Below are positions 1 through 6,011 of a DNA stretch of 7,103 nucleotides, in pieces. The notes below the pieces were generated by a model. The model did no database searches. It saw nothing but the letters and a program-made list of their open reading frames with translations, and was not told the origin of the DNA. Position 1 is the stretch's first letter. The number at the start of each line of letters is the position of its first letter. A program made the translations under genes and the position numbers. Origin of the DNA: an uncultured Cyanobium sp. (lineage in GTDB: Bacteria; Cyanobacteriota; Cyanobacteriia; PCC-6307; Cyanobiaceae); NCBI GenBank assembly GCA_937919075.1, contig CALFOF010000102.1, forward strand, positions 1 to 7,103. The letters are read 5' to 3'.

Positions 1-1308
1 CGGTTGAGAGGTGAAGATCTCGCGGCTCTTGAGCTGGCCGGCAACGGCACCCGGCAGGTCAGTGTCCGGCCTCGTGTCGATGCCGATTTTTTGCAGCCAC
101 TCCCAGAACTGGGCCGGCCTCACCTGCCGCATGGCCAGCACCATGCCCACGTTGCTTGACACCTCCAGAACGGTAGGGAAATCGATCAGCCCGTTGCCCT
201 TGCGGTCGTGGTTGAAGATCGGCCAGCCGCCGATCGTGAGCTGGCCACTGTCGCTCACTCGCCCATCGGCCTGGATGGCCTTTTCCTGCAGGGCGATCGC
301 CAGGTTGATCGGCTTGAAGGTGGAGCCCGGTTCGTAGAGGTCCTGCACCGACCACTCCCGGAACAGGGATGGCGCGAAGCTCCAGAAGCGGTTGGGGTCG
401 TAGCTGGGGGCGGAAGCCAGTGCCAGCAACTCGCCGTTGCGCACGTCCATCACCATGGCGGCGCCTCGCTTCGCCTTCCACTGCTTCATCTGCTTAACCA
501 GGGCTTGCTGGGCCACCTGCTGCAGCCTGGCGTCGAGGGTGAGCTGCAGCCGCAGGTCGTCGCTGTAGAGGGCACCAGCTTGGATGCCGTCAGGCAGAGG
601 GGTGCCATCGGCGCCGCGCCGCATCGTGCGCATCCCCTCATGGCGGCGGAGTTCTCTGTCCCGGCTCTGCTCCAGGCCAGCCTGGGCCACCCGCTCGAGG
701 TTCAAGAAGCCCACCACGTTGGCGAACAGTTGCCCCTGGGGGTAGATGCGCTGCGGGTAGGCCTCCAGATCAAGGCCGCTGATGCCCAGCTCACGCACGC
801 GGCGGGCGGTATCTGGATCCAGCTCGGTGGCCAGCTTCACGCCGGAGCGCCGCGGGCCCATGCTTTGTACGAGCGCGGTTTCCGGCATGACCAGCACCGA
901 TGCCAGCCTCTGGGCCACATCGGTGGGGGTGCGGACCAATTGGGGGTCATCGCCCGGGAAATTGAAAAAACGCGGATGGGCCCAGAGGGTGAAGCGCTCT
1001 TCATCGAGGGCCACCAGCCGCCCTTGGCGATCCACGATCGGTCGGCGCCGGCCGATCGGTTTGACCTGCTGGGTCTGAATGGCGCGGGCCCGCGACTGCA
1101 GCCGATCGCCTTCTTTGACCTGCAGCCAGGCCAGGCGCACGGAAAGACCGATCAAGCTTGCAGCGAGCAGCAGGTAGACAGCCAGGAGCCGGCCGGCGGG
1201 GACCGACTGCAAAGCGATCACCCGCCGATTGGGGCGCTTGCGGTCAGTGGGTTCTTGCCGCCGGTCGGGCGCAGCCTGCTCGGAGCCGGACCATCCCCTC
1301 GTTCGCAC
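1..1308 (-). CDS. ftsI: FtsI, septal peptidoglycan D,D-transpeptidase (class B penicillin-binding protein), 3'-truncated by the window edge
   Basis: This class B penicillin-binding protein cross-links septal peptidoglycan in the divisome, anchored in the inner membrane with its catalytic domain in the periplasm. Reading the minus strand gives 436 open codons running off the left edge. Residues about 41-57 form one membrane segment after a basic, Arg-rich N-terminus. Residues about 64-260 are the dimerisation/pedestal region. The transpeptidase domain begins near residue 282 (GAAMVMD...NGELLA). The active-site motif STFK lies in EPGSTFKP, with Ser329 encoded at 322-324. The SxN motif is SSN at residues 384-386 (151-159). 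The KTG motif would lie beyond the edge. The start is uncertain: GTG at 1308 and GTG at 1311 are adjacent, and GTG at 1221 is a shorter alternative that keeps the membrane segment. The gene starts within a few bases of the stop of the upstream FtsL-like gene, implying translational coupling. A PBP2-type elongation enzyme is possible, but the position behind an FtsL-like gene favours FtsI. Confidence 0.93.
   Translation of the reverse strand, partial: MRTRGWSGSEQAAPDRRQEPTDRKRPNRRVIALQSVPAGRLLAVYLLLAASLIGLSVRLAWLQVKEGDRLQSRARAIQTQQVKPIGRRRPIVDRQGRLVALDEERFTLWAHPRFFNFPGDDPQLVRTPTDVAQRLASVLVMPETALVQSMGPRRSGVKLATELDPDTARRVRELGISGLDLEAYPQRIYPQGQLFANVVGFLNLERVAQAGLEQSRDRELRRHEGMRTMRRGADGTPLPDGIQAGALYSDDLRLQLTLDARLQQVAQQALVKQMKQWKAKRGAAMVMDVRNGELLALASAPSYDPNRFWSFAPSLFREWSVQDLYEPGSTFKPINLAIALQEKAIQADGRVSDSGQLTIGGWPIFNHDRKGNGLIDFPTVLEVSSNVGMVLAMRQVRPAQFWEWLQKIGIDTRPDTDLPGAVAGQLKSREIFTSQP
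293..300. repeat. HIP1 palindrome GCGATCGC
   Basis: This is a single exact copy of the octamer HIP1 (highly iterated palindrome) that is over-represented in many cyanobacterial genomes. It lies inside ftsI. One copy in 7 kb of GC-rich DNA is weak on its own, but it agrees with the cyanobacterial assignment. Confidence 0.5.
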
Positions 1309-1312
1309 CACC

Positions 1313-1780
1313 TCAGTAACCAGGACGAACGGTGCGTTGGCTGACGTCGAGCATGGTGGCGTTCACCTGGCCGAGCAAGGGAAGCTGCGCAGGGGTCTTG
1401 CCCTGATCAGATGGAGATGGCACGTAGACGAGCTGGCGAATACTCGTGGGGATCAACTGGCCGGGACGACGGGCTGCTGCCAGGTGATGGCGCTCCAGCT
1501 GGGACACCGATTCCTGCAGACGGTGCTCAAGCACCTGGGACGACTCCAACTGGTGATAGCTCCTCGTCCACTGGGTTTGCCAGTGGATCGTGAGGGCCGC
1601 AAGGCCAATCATTGAGCCTCCGCAGGCAATCAACAGGCCATCGGCGGCCTTGTGGAGCGCTGCCAGCACGGGGGCCTGGCGCGCCACCTTGCGTGAGGAC
1701 AGTGACCCTTGGATGAGAGCAAAAGATCGCCGTCGTGGCGATGTCGCTGGTGCCGGTGCGATTGAAGGGGCAGCGACCAC
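1313..1780 (-). CDS. Small bitopic coiled-coil membrane protein, FtsL-like, upstream of ftsI
   Basis: This 155-residue protein has the architecture of FtsL, the small divisome protein that partners FtsB and FtsQ and activates FtsW-FtsI. It has a basic, Arg/Lys-rich cytoplasmic N-terminus (residues 1-46), one membrane segment (about 47-66, LLIACGGSMIGLAALTIHW) and a Gln/Glu/Leu-rich helix likely to form a coiled coil (about 70-105). A C-terminal periplasmic segment of about 50 residues follows, including QLIPTSIRQLVYVPSP. Sequence similarity to characterised FtsL is not obvious to me, so the assignment rests on architecture and position. Its stop (TGA 1315-1313) sits 1 or 4 bases from the ftsI GTG starts. 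The likely start is GTG at 1780; the frame is open back to 1840 but offers no other ATG, GTG or TTG. No clear Shine-Dalgarno sequence is visible. An alternative reading is a cyanobacterium-specific divisome or envelope protein unrelated to FtsL. Confidence 0.8.
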   Translation of the reverse strand: MVAAPSIAPAPATSPRRRSFALIQGSLSSRKVARQAPVLAALHKAADGLLIACGGSMIGLAALTIHWQTQWTRSYHQLESSQVLEHRLQESVSQLERHHLAAARRPGQLIPTSIRQLVYVPSPSDQGKTPAQLPLLGQVNATMLDVSQRTVRPGY

Positions 1781-1837
1781 TGAAATCTGTCTTGATCCGC
1801 CAGTGAACCACGCGTGCGCAGCCTCAGCAAGGCGAGG

Positions 1838-3307
1838 TCAGCTTCCCAGGAGCAACAAGTTGGTGAAGGTGAAGCCGTTCCAGAAGGAATGCAGCCACAC
1901 GCTGGCGCTGAGCCGGCCACTGCTGAGCCGCAGCCAGCCCAGGGCCAGGCCCAGCACGAACAGCGCGGGAAGCTCACCGAGGCTCAGGTGCGCCACCGCG
2001 AAGATCGCGGCGCTGATCACCACACCCCAGCGGGCTCCCAGGTCGCGGGCCACCACCGGCAGCAGCACGCCACGAAAAATCACCTCCTCAAACAGGGGTG
2101 CCAACACGACGGCAGTGAAGGCGAAACAAAGCAGACCGAGACTGCTCCGGTTGTTGAGCACCATCTCCAGCAGTGGATTGCTGCCGCCGGGATCTGGCCA
2201 GATCTGCTGCTGCAGCCAGGCCGTGAAGCTCACCAGCGGCAGCACCATCAACAGGTACTGAAACGATCTTCCCAACGTGGGTGCCAGGGGGCGCCAGCGA
2301 AACTGCAGCCAGCCGCCCTCGGGGCCGGCCTTGGGCAGCATCACCAACAGGATCGCCAGCGGAGCAGCCATCAGGCCCAGGTAGAGCGCCACCACGGTGA
2401 GCCCCTTCGCCAAGGAGGGTTCGAGTTGCAGCTCATCGAGCAACTGTTTCAGCACCGGGCTCACCAGCACCGGGGCGAGCACTTCGCCCAGCAGTACGAA
2501 GCCGCCCGAGATCAGCAGGATCAGATCCACGGTCCCGAGCGCTGGGCCCACCAACGGTGGCAATGGGCTTGGCTTGGCTCTCAGGCGCAGCCAGCCCTCG
2601 CGTAGCAGCAGGGCCAGGCCCGCCAGCAAGGCCAGAGCCGGCAAGGCGTTCGCCGCCAGCAACTGGGCCTTGGCACGGCTCTCGTCCGCTGGCAAGGCGC
2701 AGCGGGCCACCGCTCCTCCCAGCGCCTGGCAGGCGAGCCGCCTTTGGAGCGGGTTCTGCAGCGGCAGGGCCGTGGCCAGCGGGTCCTCACCAGCTGTTGC
2801 CGTCCCCGACAGCAGCCGCCTGATCAGGGTTGTCTGACTTGGATCGGTGCCGTCGTCGAGGCGCTCAAGCAAAGGGCGGGCCTGAGCGGCGGAACCCGTG
2901 CGGATCAGCAGCAGTGCCCGGGTCAGCAGGGTGGAGCGCTGCTGGGCGCGAGCAAGGTCAGGGTCCTCGTCGTCTTCGCTGCTGCCTGGAAGGGGAGGCA
3001 GCAGGGCCTGGCGTTGCAATTCCGCCAGCAACGCGGCTTCGGGTTCCTGCCCCACCACGGCGGCGCGCCAGTTGGGGGGCAGCTGCGGTGCTGCCAGCGC
3101 CGCAAGTTCCAGCTGGCGGCGGCCCAGATCGTTGCCCACCGAGGGGCGGGTGAGGCTGTCCACCAAGCCATTGACCCAGAGCAGCAGGCTCAGGGCAAGG
3201 GAGACGAAGGCCAGCGCCGTCTTCCAGGGGGGGGTGCGTTGCTTCGGGCCTGCCGTTGTCACAACACGTCCCGTCTTTGCATCGATTGTGCCCTGAAGCC
3301 CTCCCAT
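1838..3307 (-). CDS. CPBP-family intramembrane glutamic endopeptidase (CAAX protease/Abi type) with an N-terminal extension
   Basis: This multi-pass membrane protein of 489 residues has a C-terminal CPBP (Rce1-like) domain. The conserved motifs are EEVIFRG (Glu407, Glu408, Arg412), FxxxH (Phe436, His440) and HxxxN (His473, Asn477), so the glutamate/histidine active site looks intact. Membrane segments are near residues 31-48, 222-236, 260-282, 303-325, 349-365, 390-405, 426-441, 446-460 and 466-485. Between the first and second lies a soluble, mostly helical domain of about 170 residues with an acidic linker (SSEDDEDPD, about 109-117) and two cysteines (Cys193, Cys203). That is much longer than the usual 200-300 residue family member. 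Family members cleave within or near membranes, process prenylated or bacteriocin-related proteins, or act as scaffolds; the substrate here is unknown. I list the ATG at 3307, but GTG at 3262 (residue 16) is an equally plausible start just before the first membrane segment. The FtsL-like gene follows on the same strand after 57 bases, suggesting an operon. Confidence 0.88.
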   Translation of the reverse strand: MGGLQGTIDAKTGRVVTTAGPKQRTPPWKTALAFVSLALSLLLWVNGLVDSLTRPSVGNDLGRRQLELAALAAPQLPPNWRAAVVGQEPEAALLAELQRQALLPPLPGSSEDDEDPDLARAQQRSTLLTRALLLIRTGSAAQARPLLERLDDGTDPSQTTLIRRLLSGTATAGEDPLATALPLQNPLQRRLACQALGGAVARCALPADESRAKAQLLAANALPALALLAGLALLLREGWLRLRAKPSPLPPLVGPALGTVDLILLISGGFVLLGEVLAPVLVSPVLKQLLDELQLEPSLAKGLTVVALYLGLMAAPLAILLVMLPKAGPEGGWLQFRWRPLAPTLGRSFQYLLMVLPLVSFTAWLQQQIWPDPGGSNPLLEMVLNNRSSLGLLCFAFTAVVLAPLFEEVIFRGVLLPVVARDLGARWGVVISAAIFAVAHLSLGELPALFVLGLALGWLRLSSGRLSASVWLHSFWNGFTFTNLLLLGS

Positions 3308-3336
3308 ACGATGGCGTCGCTTGCGGCCCCATCCCT
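3308..3336. promoter_or_regulatory. Compact divergent spacer between the CPBP protease and tandem phosphatase genes
   Basis: Two divergent genes are separated by only 29 bases with the starts chosen here, or 74 bases if the protease starts at GTG 3262. Promoters for both directions must therefore overlap each other or the coding ends. The best -10-like hexamer for the rightward gene is TACGAT at 3307-3312, with TTGTGC at 3286-3291 as a poor -35 and a short 15-base spacing. I found no convincing leftward promoter. The position is clear from the gene layout; the motif assignment is weak. Confidence 0.3.
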
Positions 3337-4713
3337 GTGCCCCTCCGGCTTCTTCTGGTCCGTCACGGGCTGAGCAGCTTCAACATTGAGCATCGGGTGC
3401 AAGGGCGCGACGACCTTTCCGCCCTCACCACTGAAGGCGTGCGTCAGGCCACCGCTACGGGCGAGGCCCTGCGTGGCCTGGAGATCACGGCCGCCTATAC
3501 CTCGCCGCTCAGCCGCGCCAGCGCCACCGCTGCCGCCCTGCTGCAGGCCCATGGCGGCGGCCAGAGCGCCGAGCCGGACAACGGTCTGCTGGAGGTGGAT
3601 CTGGGCCCCTGGAGCGGCCTGCTTAGCCGTGAGATCCGCGACCGTTTCCCGGCCGGTTATGCGCTCTGGCGTCAGGCCCCCCACACCCTCGAGCTCAGCC
3701 GCCACGGCCAGCCGTACCTGCCGGTGCCCGAGCTCTTGGAGCAGGCCGCTGATTTTCTCGAACGCCTGCTGGAGCGTCATCTGCCGGTGGTCGCCGCCGC
3801 CGCCGCTCAGGCTCCGGCCGATCCGCCTGTCACTGTGCTGTTGGTGGCCCATAACGCCATCCTCCGCTGCCTGCTGCTGGCAGCACTCGGCCTGCCCGCC
3901 AGCGGCTTTCAACGGCTGCGCGTCGATAACGCCTCTCTCTCGGTGCTGAATCTGCGCCGGTGCCCCGATCGCAGCGTGGAGGTGCAGATCGAATCGCTCA
4001 ACGGCACTGCCCACCTGGGTATGCCGGTGCCGCCGAAGGGGGAGGGTCCCCGCCTGCTGCTGGTGCGCCACGGCGAAACCGAATGGAACCGCCAGGGACG
4101 CTTCCAGGGGCAGATCGATATTCCGCTCAACGGCAATGGCCGTGAGCAGGCGGCCGCCGCCGGCCGCTTCCTCGCCGACCTGCCGCTTCAACGGGCCTAC
4201 AGCAGTGCCATGGCCCGCCCGCGCCAGACGGCGGAGGCCATCCTGGCGCTGCACCCCGGTGTGCCGCTCACCAGCTTGCAGGCTCTGGTGGAGATTGGCC
4301 ATGGCCAGTGGGAGGGCCGGCTGGAGGCGGAGATCGAGGCCGGCTGGCCCCAGCTGCTGGCGGACTGGAAACGGGCCCCCCAGAGCGTGCAGATGCCCGA
4401 TGGCGAAAATCTCCAGCAGGTTTGGGATCGCTCGCTCGACACCTGGGAGCGGATCGCCCGCAGCCTTGATGACGGCGAGACCGCCCTCGTGGTGGCGCAC
4501 GACGCTGTGAATAAGACCTTGCTTTGCGCTCTGCTCGGGCTCAGCCCCGCCGACATCTGGATGGTGAAGCAAGGCAACGGCGGTGTCACCGTGATCGACT
4601 ACCCCGCCCGGCAGGCCAGCGGCCCTGTTTCTGCCTGGCCAGTGGTGTCCAGTCTCAACCTCACCAGCCACCTCGGTGGTGTGATCGACCGCACGGCTGC
4701 CGGCGCGCTCTGA
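3337..4713 (+). CDS. Tandem histidine phosphatase (two phosphoglycerate-mutase-like domains)
   Basis: This 458-residue protein contains two complete histidine-phosphatase (branch 1, phosphoglycerate mutase-like) domains in tandem. Domain 1 (about 3-205) has RHG with nucleophile His10, Arg60 in SPLSRAS, Glu86 in LLEVDLGPW and the second His172 in VAHNA. Domain 2 (about 238-440) has RHGETEWN with His245, Arg294 in AMARPRQTA, Glu319 and His388 in VAHDAVNK. Both domains therefore keep the His/Arg/Glu/His core. The chosen GTG start puts the first beta-strand (LRLLLVRHG) right at the N-terminus as in the family; the frame is open further upstream, but extending it would add unrelated residues. Such enzymes dephosphorylate small phosphorylated metabolites. 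A comparable two-domain layout is known to me for the plant chloroplast 2-carboxyarabinitol-1-phosphatase, so a Rubisco-inhibitor or sugar-phosphate phosphatase role is a reasonable guess. Phosphoserine phosphatase and CobC-type activities are alternatives. The stop overlaps the next start (TGATG). Confidence 0.92.
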   Translation: MPLRLLLVRHGLSSFNIEHRVQGRDDLSALTTEGVRQATATGEALRGLEITAAYTSPLSRASATAAALLQAHGGGQSAEPDNGLLEVDLGPWSGLLSREIRDRFPAGYALWRQAPHTLELSRHGQPYLPVPELLEQAADFLERLLERHLPVVAAAAAQAPADPPVTVLLVAHNAILRCLLLAALGLPASGFQRLRVDNASLSVLNLRRCPDRSVEVQIESLNGTAHLGMPVPPKGEGPRLLLVRHGETEWNRQGRFQGQIDIPLNGNGREQAAAAGRFLADLPLQRAYSSAMARPRQTAEAILALHPGVPLTSLQALVEIGHGQWEGRLEAEIEAGWPQLLADWKRAPQSVQMPDGENLQQVWDRSLDTWERIARSLDDGETALVVAHDAVNKTLLCALLGLSPADIWMVKQGNGGVTVIDYPARQASGPVSAWPVVSSLNLTSHLGGVIDRTAAGAL

Positions 4714-6011
4714 TGGCAGCTCGCTTCCTGTCGCAGGTGCAGGTGCTGGCCGGTCCGGATCAGCCCCTGCACCACCGCGATGTGCTGCTGGAGGACGGCG
4801 TGCTGATCGGTTTCGATCAAGCGGCCGCCGACGAGTCCCAGCGCCGCGGGCTGGTGCCCCTGGCCGCCCACGACTGGCTGCTGGCCCCGGCGTTGGTGGA
4901 TCCCCACAGCACCCTGGAGGAGCCCTTCTCTGGCCAGGCGGAAACCCTGGCCAGTCTTGTGGCCTCGGCGGCGGCGGCGGGCTACGGCACGGTGGCCCTG
5001 CTGCCCCGGGCCGCCAGCTGGCGCGACCGCCCGGAGCGCCTGCAGTTGCAGGCCCCGGACCCTTTCACCTTGCCGCTCTGGGGAGCCTTCAGCCGCGGCG
5101 GACGCGGCCAGGAGCTGGCGCCCCATGGCGATCTGGCGGCGGCCGGTGCCATCGGCCTGGCCGAAGACGGCTCCTTGCCGCCCCTGGCGTTGCTGGAGCG
5201 AGGGTTACGGCTGTCGGAGGCGGGGGCTTTGCCCGTGTTGCTGGCACCCCGCGACCCTGACCTCACCCTGGGCGGCTTCGTGCGGGAGAGCGTGGAGGCG
5301 CTGCGGGCCGGTTGGCCCCTTGATCCCGTGCTCAGCGAAACGCTGCCGTTGCAGATCCTCTTGCAGCTGGCCCGCAGCCTGCCCGATGCTCCGTTGCGGC
5401 TGGCGAACCTCTCCACCGCTGCGGGGGTGGAGCTGTTGCGCAGCTCCGGGCTGCCGCTGCAGGCGAGTGTGTGTTGGTGGCACTTGGTGGCTGACAGCGG
5501 CTGCCTTGATCCGCTGGCCGAAGGCTGGCGCCTCGAACCTTCGCTGGGCAGCCCGGAGGATCGCCACGCCTTGATTGAGGCCCTGGCCGATGGGGTGCTC
5601 ACTGCCGTGGCGGTGCATCACCTGCCGCTTGATGCGGAGGAGCGTCTGCTGCCGCTCGATCAGCGTCGCCCCGGACTTGCCGGCCATCGCCAGGTGCTGC
5701 CGGCTTTATGGCAGGAGCTGGTGGTGAAACGGGGCTGGTCCCCAGCCCTGCTGTGGGAGCGGCTGTGCTGGGGACCCACCCGCTTGCTTGGGCTGGCCGC
5801 CGACACACTGGAGCCGGGTTCACGGCGTTGGCTGTTATTTGATCCTGCCGCTTGCTGGCAGGTCAGCGGGGATGCCTATGCATCCAGAGGGGCCAACCAG
5901 CCCTTTGAGGGCGAATCACTCACGGGGCAGGTGTTGGCGACGGGGTTGCTGCCGGAGCTTTGGCGGGGGCCGTTGGATCGATGGCCAGACGGCGTGGAGC
6001 CCCTGGCCTGA
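4713..6011 (+). CDS. Dihydroorotase-like amidohydrolase-fold protein, probably catalytically inactive
   Basis: The 432-residue product follows the dihydroorotase (PyrC class) layout. A short N-terminal beta domain comes first, then LLAPALVDPHSTLEEPF (about 56-72) in place of the family's DxHxHxR metal-site motif. EDGSLP (151-156), ANLSTAAGVELL (231-242) and the C-terminal GPTRLLGL...GSRRWLLFDP (354-378) follow, matching the family's NPARxxGL and AD(L/I)xxxDP end. Most metal and substrate positions are changed. Only the first His of HxH remains (His65; the second is Thr67), and the substrate Arg is Glu69. The H-x-E-D after strand 4 reads APRDP (178-182), and the DHAPH motif reads HHLPL (302-306). 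I infer a non-catalytic homologue, perhaps structural or regulatory, as known for inactive dihydroorotase-like partners of aspartate transcarbamoylase in some bacteria. The ATG overlaps the phosphatase stop by one base. The last 92 bases overlap lepB on the other strand. Confidence 0.82.
   Translation: MAARFLSQVQVLAGPDQPLHHRDVLLEDGVLIGFDQAAADESQRRGLVPLAAHDWLLAPALVDPHSTLEEPFSGQAETLASLVASAAAAGYGTVALLPRAASWRDRPERLQLQAPDPFTLPLWGAFSRGGRGQELAPHGDLAAAGAIGLAEDGSLPPLALLERGLRLSEAGALPVLLAPRDPDLTLGGFVRESVEALRAGWPLDPVLSETLPLQILLQLARSLPDAPLRLANLSTAAGVELLRSSGLPLQASVCWWHLVADSGCLDPLAEGWRLEPSLGSPEDRHALIEALADGVLTAVAVHHLPLDAEERLLPLDQRRPGLAGHRQVLPALWQELVVKRGWSPALLWERLCWGPTRLLGLAADTLEPGSRRWLLFDPAACWQVSGDAYASRGANQPFEGESLTGQVLATGLLPELWRGPLDRWPDGVEPLA
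5920..6011. other. Tail-to-tail coding overlap of the dihydroorotase-like gene and lepB
   Basis: The last 92 bases of the rightward dihydroorotase-like gene and of leftward lepB are the same DNA read on opposite strands. No room is left for a conventional intergenic terminator, and none is visible. On the lepB side the overlap encodes residues 244-273, beyond the conserved end of signal peptidases. Confidence 0.85.

Noticed and set aside
208..1344. Long open frame on the plus strand opposite ftsI
   Set aside because: The minus strand carries an unmistakable FtsI with ordered motifs. The plus-strand product has no recognisable domain and is a shadow of GC-rich codon bias.
1781..1837. Possible terminator or promoter in the 57-base gap between the protease and FtsL-like genes
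   Set aside because: No stable hairpin with a T run and no convincing -10/-35 pair is visible; the genes look co-transcribed.
1814..2605. Gln/His-rich plus-strand open frame opposite the CPBP protease
   Set aside because: It is antisense to conserved membrane segments and active-site motifs; the Gln/His richness comes from reading Leu/Ala codons backwards.
3259..4671. 470-codon open frame on the minus strand opposite the tandem phosphatase
   Set aside because: The plus strand encodes two clear histidine phosphatase domains. The antisense product is His/Gln-rich low-information sequence typical of shadows.
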